From: CAWJNF01 sp963844235
Lineage (GTDB): Bacteria; Actinomycetota; Thermoleophilia; Gaiellales; Gaiellaceae
DNA: 64,000 nt
Assembly (NCBI GenBank): GCA_963844235.1
Contig: CAWJNF010000008.1
Coordinates: 558,001-622,000 of the forward strand
Direction: 5' to 3'
Positions within the stretch are counted from its first letter, which is position 1. Each line of letters opens with the position of its first letter. The notes under the pieces are model-generated. The model had not been told where the DNA came from and made no database searches. It saw only the letters and a list, made by a program, of their open reading frames with translations. The position numbers and the translations under genes are program-made. This document shows, in pieces, positions 7,814-15,907 of the stretch.

Positions 7814-8683
7814 CTAGGAGTCGCTCGCCCCGATCTCGCCGAGCCGCTGCTGGATCGTCCGGTCGAAGTCCTGCGTGGTGCCGAGCGACTGGGCGACGAG
7901 AGAGCGGAAGGCGTCGCGCTCCATGGCGAACAGGGTGGTCGCGGCAGTCGCCTGCACCGTCGCGGTGCGCGGCATGTCGCGCAGGATCGCCATCTCGCCG
8001 AAGAACTGGCCTCGCTCGAGTCGCGCGACGGTTCGCCGCTCGCCGGCGTCCTCGCGGACGACCTCGACCTCTCCGTCCACGACGATGAAGAACTTGTCCG
8101 CGGGAGCACCCTGCCGCACGATCACCGTGCCCGGGTCTGCCTGCACGACCTGGAGGCTCGCGCCGAGCGTGGCGCTTACCTCGCCCGGCGGCAGGTCGTG
8201 GAAGACGCTGTAGACGAGATCTCGGTGGTAGTCGAACCCGAGCGCCTGATCGGAGCCCTCGGTGCCGCTCGCGCCCTCGATGAAGCGGATCTCGGCAGGC
8301 GTGATGCGGAAGAACGAGATATTGCTCTCGCCCGATGCCGAGACCGACGCGAACTTCTGCTCGAAGAGGCCGACGACCCGGCGGATGTCGTCGGCGTTGA
8401 GGAGGACGCGCGCCTCGCCGGCTCCCTGGATGCCCTTCGTCTGCCGCCAGTCGGCCGCGTACTCGTCGATCGCGAAGGCAACCATCGAGTTCTGCTCGAT
8501 GTGTCCGGCGGTCGTGGCGTCCGGTCGCGTCCAGACGTAGAGCGTCACGCCGTCGTTCACGAACGTGAGCGTCGCAGCGTGCGGAACGCCGCTCGTCGAT
8601 GCGGTCGCCAACGTCAGCGTCTTCTGCTCCGTGAGGTACGTAAGTACGTGCGGCGGTACAGTCAGCGTGGCGTTCGCGGCCAT
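7814..8683 (-). CDS. PNPOx-fold (flavin/F420-binding) domain fused to a CNB domain
   Basis: 289 aa from the ATG at 8683, chosen for its GGAGGG ribosome site seven bases upstream; a longer frame to 8800 lacks one. Residues about 8-130 are a pyridoxamine-phosphate-oxidase-like split barrel (LTLATASTSGVPHAATLTFV, LYVWTRPDATTAGHIEQN), the fold used by FMN- and F420-dependent oxidoreductases. Residues about 160-285 are a CNB domain with cassette FGEMAILRDMPRTATVQA, which keeps the ligand Glu and Arg. A redox enzyme directly gated by a cyclic nucleotide is the simplest reading. The substrate is unknown. The fusion sits in a two-gene operon with a flavin reductase. Confidence 0.85.
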   Translation of the reverse strand: MAANATLTVPPHVLTYLTEQKTLTLATASTSGVPHAATLTFVNDGVTLYVWTRPDATTAGHIEQNSMVAFAIDEYAADWRQTKGIQGAGEARVLLNADDIRRVVGLFEQKFASVSASGESNISFFRITPAEIRFIEGASGTEGSDQALGFDYHRDLVYSVFHDLPPGEVSATLGASLQVVQADPGTVIVRQGAPADKFFIVVDGEVEVVREDAGERRTVARLERGQFFGEMAILRDMPRTATVQATAATTLFAMERDAFRSLVAQSLGTTQDFDRTIQQRLGEIGASDS

Positions 8684-8882
8684 CGATCCCTCCTTCGCCT
8701 GGACGGCCTGACGGTACCAGCTGGACGCCCGTGGTGGAGATCGCGGCTTCGTGCTCTCTCGTCGTGTCAGAGCGGCGATCCACCGCCGCCTGTGTGCCAT
8801 ACTCGGTCGGCATTCGGTCGTCGACGCGGGCGCCGTGGCGCTGCCCGAAGGGCTCGTCGGCCGGTTTCGGAGGAGGACCTCG

Positions 8883-9063
8883 CCAGATGGTCGATCTGCA
8901 ATTGACCGGCAACCGTGGCACCGCCGGATGGCGGCCGATACCGTCGCCTGAGACCACGCTCGTGCCTCGCACGTACCTACAGGTACGCACGAGCCATGAT
9001 CGCGCCCTCATGCTCGGTCTCTGCCGTCCCCGACGGCACCACAATTACCGATCAACCATCTAG
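8883..9063 (-). repeat. Long palindromic structured element, copy A
   Basis: 181 bp, about 93% identical to copy B at 22276-22456. Arms 8902-8927 and 9030-9055 are inverted: 19 of 26 positions are complementary and all seven others are G-U pairs in a minus-strand transcript. Outer arms 8883-8892 and 9054-9063 add ten more pairs. The apex (about 8969-8999) is a GTACCT-AC-AGGTAC hairpin. The element lies between the divergent PNPOx-CNB and CNB-patatin genes; its right end touches the GTG start of the latter. The remaining bases between 8684 and 8882 hold no gene I can support. Confidence 0.75.
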
Positions 9064-10783
9064 TGGCAGTATCGGCGCTCGCACGGAACGCGCTGTTCGA
9101 AGGTCTGACCGAAGCCGAGCTCGACGAGCTCGCGCGCCGCATGAGCTCGCGGCAGTTCGAGCGCAACGAGCTCATCTGCCGGGCAGGCGACCCGGGCGAC
9201 AGCCTGTTCGTCATCGCGGACGGGCTCGCCCACGTGGTCGGCGCCGGCGGGAGCCGCGAGTCGCCCGCGCTCGCCCGCCTGCGCCGGGGAGACGTGATCG
9301 GCGAGATGTCCCTCCTGACGGGCGAGCTGCGCTCGGCGACCGTCGTCGCGGCGATGCCGACGACAGCCCTCGAGCTGGGCCAGCGGGACTTCGCGGCGAT
9401 CGTCGCACGGCAGCCGCGCATCCTCGCGAACCTGAGCCGCATCCTGAGTCATCGACTCGCCGAGACGACCGCCCGGATCGCGCAGCCGCGCGCGAGGGGG
9501 AAGCTGTCGGCCTGCTGCTCGGGTCAGCCGCCGAGCACGCTCTGCCCGGGCTGGTCGCGGCGACGAAGGCAGCGACGCCACGACCGGTCACGTCCGTCGA
9601 TGCTCGCACGTCGGCCGAGGACACCCTCGGCCCGCTCGACGATCTCCTCGCCGACCACGCCACCGTGCTCGTCGTCGGCACGATCGGGCTCGACACGCCC
9701 CCGCTGCTGGTGGACTCCGTCGACCGGGTCGTCGCGCTCGTCGCGCACGCGGGCGAGCTCGAGGAGCTCGAGGCGTCGCTCGAGCGAACGGCAGGGCGTG
9801 AGCACGGGATCGAGGTGGTCGTCGTCGCCGACTCCGTGGACGAGAGCCGGCAGGCGAGCGCGCGCGCGGCCGAAGCGAGCCGATCCGTGGTCCGTGCCAT
9901 CTCGTCGGGCTATCCCCTCGGCGAGCACGACAGCGCCTGGCTCGGAAGGCATCTCTCGCGGACGAAGCTCGGGCTCGCGCTCGGGGCGGGCGGAGCCAAG
10001 GGCTATGCGCACGTAGGCGCGTTGAGGGTGCTCGAACAGGCCGGGTACACGGTCGACTGCGTCGCGGGCAGCAGTATCGGGGCAGTCGTCGGCGCCTGGT
10101 ATGCGCTCGGCATGAACGCGGACGAGATCGAGTCGACGATGCGGGCCGGGTTCAGCCCGGACGTCGTGGCGGCCATGTTCGAGCTGTCTATGTCCGGAGC
10201 CTCGACCGGAGTCGACAAGGTGACGCGGCTCCTTCGCGAGAGCACGGGGGAGAAGTCGTTCGCGGACCTGCTGACGCCCCTTGTCGTCATGACGGTCGAC
10301 CTCAACGCCCGGCGTGCGGAACCGGTGACAAAAGGCGCGCTCTGGGATGCCCTCGTGGGCGCGATTGCCGTCGCAGGCCTTTTCCCGCCTCACGAGCGCG
10401 ACGGCCAACGGCTCGTGGACGGTCACGCGCTCGTGCCGGTTCCGACCGACTCGCTCGTGGACGTTGGCGCGGACGTCACGGTCTCGGTCAACCTGATCAG
10501 CCGGGACACGCTCCCCGCCTGGCCCGGCCACGCTCCGCCTGCCAATGAGCCTCCCACCCGTCGAGCGCGGATCCTCGACGCGCTGCTCGAGCTCATGGAC
10601 GTCGCCCAGCTCGACTCCAGCGAGCGCCAGGCTGCGCGCGCGGACGTCGTCGTCACGCCACGGTTCGGGCCGGGAAGCTGGCGCGACTTCCACCTCGCCG
10701 ACCTGTTCCTCGAGGCTGGGCGCGACGCCGCGGAGGAGGCGCTGCCCTCGTTACGCGCGCTCGCGAGCCCCGCTCGTCGGTAG
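9063..10783 (+). pseudogene. CNB-patatin phospholipase (RssA/NTE type), broken by one frameshift
   Basis: The reading frame from GTG 9063 encodes a CNB domain (LFEGLTEAELDELARRM, cassette IGEMSLLTGELRSATV) and then loses its sense near 9495-9500. The continuation lies in the frame one base back (EGEAVGLLLGSAAEHALPG onward) and runs to 10783. One extra G in the run of five at 9496-9500 would restore a protein of about 573 aa: CNB, a Rossmann-like linker domain, then patatin with GAGGAKGYAHVGAL, nucleophile elbow GSSIG and the Asp of DGHALVPV. This layout matches bacterial neuropathy-target-esterase homologues, lysophospholipases of the membrane face. The shift may be a sequencing error. The GTG start has no ribosome site and follows element A directly, so a leaderless message is possible. 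The stop TAG is part of a REP-like repeat. Confidence 0.8.
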
Positions 10784-10858
10784 CGGCCGGTCCCCGACCG
10801 TCGGCCGGGACGAGCCCCGCTCGTCCATAGCGGCCGGTCCCCGACCGGCCGCCGGGCT
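10765..10858 (+). repeat. Tandem 47-bp unit carrying two REP-like palindromes
   Basis: GAGCCCCGCTCGTC followed by a GTAG/ATAG-tagged GCGGCCGGTCCCCGACCG hairpin occurs at about 10765 and again 47 bases later at about 10812. The first unit includes the last codons and stop of the patatin gene; the second is a diverged duplicate. It separates that gene from the convergent cyclase-ATPase. Confidence 0.6.
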
Positions 10859-10865
10859 CGGCCGC

Positions 10866-13382
10866 TCAGGCCGCCTGCTCCGGGGTGCTCCCACCGGGCT
10901 GCGAGCTCGTGTCGAGCTGCAGCCGCTCGCCCGATTGGGTACGAAGCGCCCCGAGGCGCTCGGCGACGCGGCTGAGCGCCTCGGCGTCGCCCAGCTTCTC
11001 GGCGACCTTCTGCGCTCGCAGGAACAGCTCGTCGGCGCGTGAGACGGCGTCGAGCGCGAGCGCCCGGTCTGCGGCCCGCTCGAGGTACACGAGCGCCCTG
11101 GGCAGCTCCTGGCTGCGCGAGAAGTAGTGCGCCAGGACCTCCAGGTGGTCGTCCAGCGTGCTCGCGTAGAGGCTCTCGAAGGCCGCCCCGACCGCTCCGT
11201 AGAGCTCGCGCTGGCGCGCGGGAGGCATGGTCGAGAGCGATGCCTCTCGCAGTAGCCCGTGACGGAAGATGTACTCGGGCTCCGGATAGCGACGGAGCTC
11301 GCGAATGATGTCGGCCCGCAGCAGCGCGGCGAGGTCGCCTTCCAGGTCATCGCTTCCGGCGACGTGCTGAAGGGCACGGAGGGGGAAGCTGCGCCCGACG
11401 ACGGCGGCAACCTGAGCGAGCCTGCGGGCGCCGCTCGGGAGCCGGTCGATGCGCGCGAGCAACAGGCTCTCGAGGGTCGCGGTCATCACGCGCGCGCCGG
11501 TCACCGTCGGCGCCCAGGTCTGCGCCCGGCGCACCTGCGAGCCCTCCGCGAACGCGTTCACGAGCTCCTCGAGATACAGGGGGTTGCCCTCGGCGCCGTT
11601 CACGATCTGCTGCAGCTCGGTGTCCTGCAGGAACTTGCTTCCCGGCAGCCCGGAGAGGAGCTGCCAGGCGTCGTCGTCGGACAGCGGCGCGAGCGTCAGC
11701 TCGACCGAGCGGTGCGCGTAGTTCGAGAGCGCCCCGATCCGGAGCCGCCAGCCCTCCGACGCGGGGTCGGGCCGCAGCGTGGACACGACGAGCAGAGGGG
11801 TGAGGTCGACGAGCTCGAGGAGGATCTCGGCGAGCTCGCGCGCCGACGCATCGGCCCAATGCAGGTCCTCGACGGCGAGCACGACGGGGCCCTGGCGGGC
11901 CACGCTCGCGATCCACGTGCGAAACGCCCTGCGGACCTCCGCGCCCAGCTCGTGCGTGGGGAGCTGTCGCAGCCGCTCCTCGGTGTCCGGATCGAGCTTG
12001 AGGGAGAGCAGCCGGGAGAGGTAGGGGAGCACGTCGGCGTGCTCGACGCTCGGCAACAGCCCCAGCTTTGCGCGCAGCTTCGTCCGCACCGAGATCTCCG
12101 CCTCACCCTCCTCGGCGCCGACCCAGCTCCTCAGCATCTCGATGAACGGGCCGTACAGGAGCTCGGTGCCGTAGGAGAGGCAGCGGCCCTCCATCCACGT
12201 GACCCGATCCTCCGTGAGGACATGGAGCTCGCCGAGCAGGCGGGTCTTTCCGATGCCGGAGTCGCCCAGAAGGAAGACGATCTGGCCTCGCCCGGCCGTG
12301 AGGTCCTTGGCGATCGCCTCGAGGCGCGTGACCTCGGCCTCGCGACCGACAAGGGGGGTCGTGGGCGCACTCGCCTGCGTAGCCGACTGGGAGGAGACGA
12401 GGCGCCACGCCTCGACCGGCTTGACGCGACCCTTGACGCTCACCTCGCCCAGAGGCTCGAGCACGAAGCGCTGCAGCAGCGCGCGAGCCGTGGCCTCGCC
12501 GACGGCAATCGTCCCCGGGTTCGTGTAGGACTGCAGCCGCGCGGCGACGTTCGGCGTGTCGCCGAGCACGACGGCCTGCGGGTCGGCGGCCCCAACAAGG
12601 CCGACGGCGGTCTCGCCCGTATTGATCCCGACCCTGGCGCTGAAGTCCGAGATGCCCCACGCGGCCTCGACCTCCGCAGCGTACGCACGGACCACGTCGA
12701 GGATGCGCAGGCCAGCACGGGCCGCGCGCTCCGCGTCGTCCTCGTGCGCCGTGGGGACGCCGAAGAAGGCGGCGATCCCGTCACCCATGTAGGCATGGAC
12801 AGTCCCGCCGAACTGCTCGACGGCGCGGCTCATGCGGCTGACGCACTCGCCGACGACCATCTTCACCTCGGCGGGCGTGAGACGCTCGCCGAGGCTTGTG
12901 GAGCCGACGATGTCCGCGAAGAGGGCGGTCACAGGACGCAGCTCGTCCTCGGCGCCGGCAGGGGCGGGCGGGCGCTCGTCCACGCGCGGCTCCGCAACCG
13001 ACGGGACGATCGCAGCCGCGGCCGGCACGGCTTTGGCCTCCTCGGCGGCGCGCGGGGCGTCGCCGGGCATCGCCAGGACCGTCCGACCTTCCTCGACCGG
13101 ATCGGCCAGCACCTCCATCGAGCTCGTCCCGACCGTGACGACATCGCCGGCAGCGAGCCGTTTCGTCCCCACGATGCGCTCTCCGTTCACCCAGGTGCCG
13201 TTGAGCGACCCGAGGTCCTCGATCTCGATCGAATCGTCGGCCGGGCGTACGAAAGCATGGCGTCGCGAGATGAGCGGATCCTCGATGGTGATATCCGCGT
13301 TCAGGCGCCCGACCACAAGCTGGGACTCGATCGCGAATCGACGCCCAGCCAGCGGGCCGTCCTTGACCACGAGCGACGGCAC
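10866..13382 (-). CDS. FHA - class III nucleotidyl cyclase - AAA ATPase regulator
   Basis: 838 aa. Residues about 1-95: FHA domain (VVGRLNADITIEDPLISRRH, LGSLNGTWVNG). Residues about 155-335: class III cyclase domain with both metal aspartates (FADIVGST and MGDG) and the transition-state pair in DTPNVAARLQ, so it should be catalytic; cAMP is the likeliest product, though base specificity is not settled by sequence. Residues about 345-640: AAA/NACHT-like ATPase with Walker A GDSGIGKT and Walker B VVLAVEDLHWAD. The C-terminal 200 residues are helical and TPR-like (QELPRALVYLERAADRALAL). This is the known adenylate-cyclase plus ATPase architecture common in soil actinobacteria, here with an added FHA domain. 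It converges on the CNB-patatin gene and shares its FHA-cyclase module with the MMPL fusion. Confidence 0.9.
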   Translation of the reverse strand: MPSLVVKDGPLAGRRFAIESQLVVGRLNADITIEDPLISRRHAFVRPADDSIEIEDLGSLNGTWVNGERIVGTKRLAAGDVVTVGTSSMEVLADPVEEGRTVLAMPGDAPRAAEEAKAVPAAAAIVPSVAEPRVDERPPAPAGAEDELRPVTALFADIVGSTSLGERLTPAEVKMVVGECVSRMSRAVEQFGGTVHAYMGDGIAAFFGVPTAHEDDAERAARAGLRILDVVRAYAAEVEAAWGISDFSARVGINTGETAVGLVGAADPQAVVLGDTPNVAARLQSYTNPGTIAVGEATARALLQRFVLEPLGEVSVKGRVKPVEAWRLVSSQSATQASAPTTPLVGREAEVTRLEAIAKDLTAGRGQIVFLLGDSGIGKTRLLGELHVLTEDRVTWMEGRCLSYGTELLYGPFIEMLRSWVGAEEGEAEISVRTKLRAKLGLLPSVEHADVLPYLSRLLSLKLDPDTEERLRQLPTHELGAEVRRAFRTWIASVARQGPVVLAVEDLHWADASARELAEILLELVDLTPLLVVSTLRPDPASEGWRLRIGALSNYAHRSVELTLAPLSDDDAWQLLSGLPGSKFLQDTELQQIVNGAEGNPLYLEELVNAFAEGSQVRRAQTWAPTVTGARVMTATLESLLLARIDRLPSGARRLAQVAAVVGRSFPLRALQHVAGSDDLEGDLAALLRADIIRELRRYPEPEYIFRHGLLREASLSTMPPARQRELYGAVGAAFESLYASTLDDHLEVLAHYFSRSQELPRALVYLERAADRALALDAVSRADELFLRAQKVAEKLGDAEALSRVAERLGALRTQSGERLQLDTSSQPGGSTPEQAA

Positions 13383-13476
13383 GAGGTCAGTCTAGAGGCT
13401 CGCTCTACCGCTCTGTGCCACCCCTCCGGCGGTGCATCCCGACGCCGGCCGGTCCGACCCTTGTACGGTCTCGTCG

Positions 13477-13935
13477 ATGGACGGTAACGGAACGCCGTCG
13501 CGTTCCCGGCCGCGGCCCACACCGAGACAGCTGGCGATTGCCTGTGGGGCGTTCGTGCTTGGTGGGATCCTGGCGATCGTCGTCGACCGGGCCCTCCAGG
13601 ATCAGGGGCCCATGCGCGCGCAGGAGACCGTCGTCGAGGCGCCCGTGGGAACGCTCGAGGAGAGCCCGGCGGCTCCCGTCCAGGTGCTGGCCGACCGAGT
13701 CCGGCTCCCGGCGGGCTTCGAGTCGCAGCGGTTCCACGGCGGACCGACGTTCACGTTCGTCGACGCCGGCCGCATCGAGGTCGAGATCGACGGGAAAACC
13801 ACGACGTACGGCCCCGGGGCATTCTACTTCGTGCCTGGTGGACAGGTCTACAAGCTGCGGGTGCTCGACACGGCCGGGTTGGCGACCGTGCGCCTGCTCG
13901 AGCCCGGCGCGGAGGCGACGACCGAGGTGCGCTAG
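13477..13935 (+). CDS. Membrane-anchored cupin-domain protein
   Basis: 152 aa from the ATG at 13477. A basic Pro-rich N-terminus is followed by one TM helix (about residues 19-36, LAIACGAFVLGGILAIVVD), then a linker and a small beta-barrel cupin (FTFVDAGRIEVEIDGKTTTYGPGAFYFVPGGQVY, given here only as its start and end positions about 83-117). No metal-binding His pair is complete, so a binding rather than enzymatic role is likely. It lies 94 bases from the divergent FHA-cyclase gene and 10 bases before proC. Substrate unknown. Confidence 0.7.
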   Translation: MDGNGTPSRSRPRPTPRQLAIACGAFVLGGILAIVVDRALQDQGPMRAQETVVEAPVGTLEESPAAPVQVLADRVRLPAGFESQRFHGGPTFTFVDAGRIEVEIDGKTTTYGPGAFYFVPGGQVYKLRVLDTAGLATVRLLEPGAEATTEVR

Positions 13936-13945
13936 GGTCCGCTCG

Positions 13946-14757
13946 ATGACCCGGCGGATCGCGATCCTCGGGACCGGCAAGATGGGGGAGGCCCTCATCG
14001 CCGGGCTGCTCTCCTCGGGCTGGCGGCGGCCCGACGAGATCGTCGCGGCCGACAGGCGACCGGAGCGGCTGGAGGAAGTGTCGACGAAGTTCGGCGCCGC
14101 GACCACCAGCTCGAACGCCGAGGCCGTCGCGGACGCCCAGATCGTGGTCTCGCGGTGAAGCCACAAGACATGGACGCGCTGCTCGCCGAGATCGGCGGGC
14201 TCCTGACCGCCGAGCAGACCGTTCTCTCGATCGCCGCTGCGATCCCCACGGCCGCGATCGAGCAGCATCTCGGCGCGGCTGTGCCCGTCGTCCGCGCGAT
14301 GCCGAACACGCCCGCGACGGTGCACGAGGGCATGGCCGGGATCGCCGCCGGGCAGCATGCCGGGGACGAGCACCTCCAGCTGGCCGAGGAGCTGCTCGCA
14401 CACGTCGGCCGCACCGTTCGCGTTCCCGAGTCGCACATGGACGCGGTCACGGCGGTGTCGGGGTCCGGCCCGGCCTACTTCGCCCTGCTGGCCGAGTCGA
14501 TGATCGAAGCCGGGATCCTGCTCGGGCTCTCGCGCGAGATCTCGACCCAGCTCGTGGTGCAGACGATGCTCGGCACGGCCAAGCTCCTGCGTGACGGGAA
14601 GATGCACCCGGTCGAGCTCCGCGAGTCAGTTACCTCCCCCGGAGGCACGACGATCGCCGCCATCCGCGAGCTCGAGCAGGCGGGCGTGCGGGCCGCTTTC
14701 CTGAACGCGATCCAGGCGGCTATGAACCGCTCGAAGGAGCTGGCGGCGAGCTCGTGA
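13946..14757 (+). pseudogene. proC: Pyrroline-5-carboxylate reductase, interrupted by a one-base deletion
   Basis: ProC reduces pyrroline-5-carboxylate to proline with NAD(P)H. The first frame (ATG 13946) gives the Rossmann motif IAILGTGKMGEALIAGLL and ends after AVADAQIVV at a TGA (14156-14158). The rest, beginning VKPQDMDALLAEIGGLL and including RAMPNTPATVHEGMAG and VSGSGPAYFALLAESM, is in another frame to 14757. Inserting one base near 14150 joins them as IVVLAVKPQD, the expected family sequence, giving about 270 aa. Either the gene is inactive here or the base is missing from the sequence. It lies just after the cupin gene. Confidence 0.85.
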
Positions 14758-14761
14758 ATCC

Positions 14762-14785
14762 GGGCCGGGCCGGATCCGGCCCTAC
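14762..14785 (-). repeat. REP-like GTAG palindrome overlapping the hutF stop
   Basis: GGGCCGGATCCGGCCC (14767-14782) followed by CTAC. Read on the minus strand the GTAG tetranucleotide contains the TAG stop codon of hutF (14784-14782). Confidence 0.65.
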
Positions 14786-15795
14786 CGGTCGGATGCGAAG
14801 ACGTCGCCGCTGCAGCCGAAGACGAGCGCGGCCGGTACCTCGCCGGGGGAGACGCCGGCGAGCGAGCGGTGACCGAGCTCGACCTCGACGCCGTCCCAGA
14901 CATCGACCCCGAGCGACGTCGCACCCCCAACGGAGCCGATGGCCAGGAGATCCTCCACCGGCACGACGTTACGGCGGAGCTCCTGCCGGCGGGCGATGCC
15001 CTCGAGCTCGCGGAGCTCCTCGAGCGGGTCGATGCGAACGTTCGAGTCCGAGCCGATACACAAAGCGATGCTGCGCTCGAGAACGCGGGCGACCGGGAGG
15101 AAACCGTCTCCGAGGTTCGCCTCCGTCGTCGGGCAGACGCAGATCCGGGCCCCTGCATCCGCGAGCAGGTCGAGCTCGCCGTCCGACGCGTGCGTCGCGT
15201 GCACGATCGTCGTTCGCGGCCCGAGGCAACCGCACTCCGCGAGCAGCTCGATCGGGCGGAGGCCGTGCTCCGCCAGGCATTCCTCGATCTCGCGGGGCTG
15301 CTCGCACGCGTGGACGTGCAGCACGAGGCTTTCCCGCGCGGCGTAGGCCCCGAGCTCCCGCAGCCAGTCCGTCGGGCAGGCACGGACGGAGTGGGGGGCA
15401 AGGCCGACCGGGATCCCCGCCTCGGCGAGCCCTTCGACGGCGTCGAGGTACTCGACGACCGAGTCCTGCCGGAACCTCGGCAGCCCTCCCCGGCCGTAGG
15501 CGGCGTAGAGGAGCCGGAGCGCGACGCCCGCCTCGTCCGCCGCCTCGGCCGCTGCGTGCGCCTCTTGCAGACCGACGTAGTGGAACTCGCCGACCACTGT
15601 GAAGCCGGCTACACGCATCTCGCGATAGACGTCGGCGTACAGGCCGCGGGCCCGCTCGGGCGTCAGCCCCTCCGCCTCGGCGTACATGCCGTCGCGCCAG
15701 GCCCAGAAGTCGCCGCCTTCGGCCCGGCCGCGCAGCGAGCGCTGGAACGCGTGGCTGTGCGCGTTGACGAAGCCGGGAATGGCAAGCGTCGCCAC
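14782..15795 (-). CDS. hutF: Formimidoylglutamate deiminase-like amidohydrolase
   Basis: 337 aa from GTG at 15795. HutF deaminates N-formimidoyl-glutamate in the five-step histidine degradation route. Visible: metal-binding NAHSHAFQRSLRGR right at the N-terminus, GDFWAWRDGMY, VGEFHYV, LHVHACEQ, HATHASDGELDLL and the metal Asp region CIGSDSNVRIDPLEEL. Typical HutF proteins are about 450 aa and begin with a beta-sandwich segment before the His-x-His motif; here that segment is absent and the C-terminus is short, so the protein is a compact or trimmed form. No other hut gene is nearby. It diverges from pgsA across a 60-bp tandem duplication. Confidence 0.8.
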   Translation of the reverse strand: MATLAIPGFVNAHSHAFQRSLRGRAEGGDFWAWRDGMYAEAEGLTPERARGLYADVYREMRVAGFTVVGEFHYVGLQEAHAAAEAADEAGVALRLLYAAYGRGGLPRFRQDSVVEYLDAVEGLAEAGIPVGLAPHSVRACPTDWLRELGAYAARESLVLHVHACEQPREIEECLAEHGLRPIELLAECGCLGPRTTIVHATHASDGELDLLADAGARICVCPTTEANLGDGFLPVARVLERSIALCIGSDSNVRIDPLEELRELEGIARRQELRRNVVPVEDLLAIGSVGGATSLGVDVWDGVEVELGHRSLAGVSPGEVPAALVFGCSGDVFASDR

Positions 15796-15907
15796 GCCGT
15801 GAGTGTAGGGCCGGATGAGATCCGGGCCCTACAATCAGCCCATGGCGGTCGCCACGCCGTGAGTGTAGGGCCGGATGAGATCCGGGCCCTACAATCAGCC
15901 CATGGCG
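15788..15907. repeat. Perfect 60-bp tandem duplication with a REP-like palindrome in each unit
   Basis: Bases 15788-15847 and 15848-15907 are identical. Each unit contains GTAG...CTAC flanking a GGCCGGAT-GAG-ATCCGGGCC hairpin (15805-15832 and 15865-15892), the first codons of hutF (minus strand) and the ATGGCG start of pgsA (plus strand). The upstream copy of the pgsA start (ATG 15842) now reads MAVATP and stops. Confidence 0.9.

Noticed and set aside
8751..8951. 66-aa frame between the PNPOx-CNB gene and the patatin gene
   Set aside because: It runs into structured element A, has no ribosome site and Arg-rich composition; not supported as a gene.
7133..9063. Retron-type msr/msd RNA as explanation for the palindromic elements
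   Set aside because: No reverse transcriptase gene in the window and no branching guanosine context recognised; kept only as an RNA element of unknown role.
10866..13382. CBASS or Pycsar defence cassette as a firm call
   Set aside because: The cyclase is a class III type with AAA ATPase and not a CD-NTase or the Pycsar uridylate/cytidylate type clearly; left as a hypothesis in the findings.
11259..13487. 742-aa open frame opposite the cyclase-ATPase gene
   Set aside because: Same reason: antisense shadow of a gene with clear FHA, cyclase and ATPase motifs.
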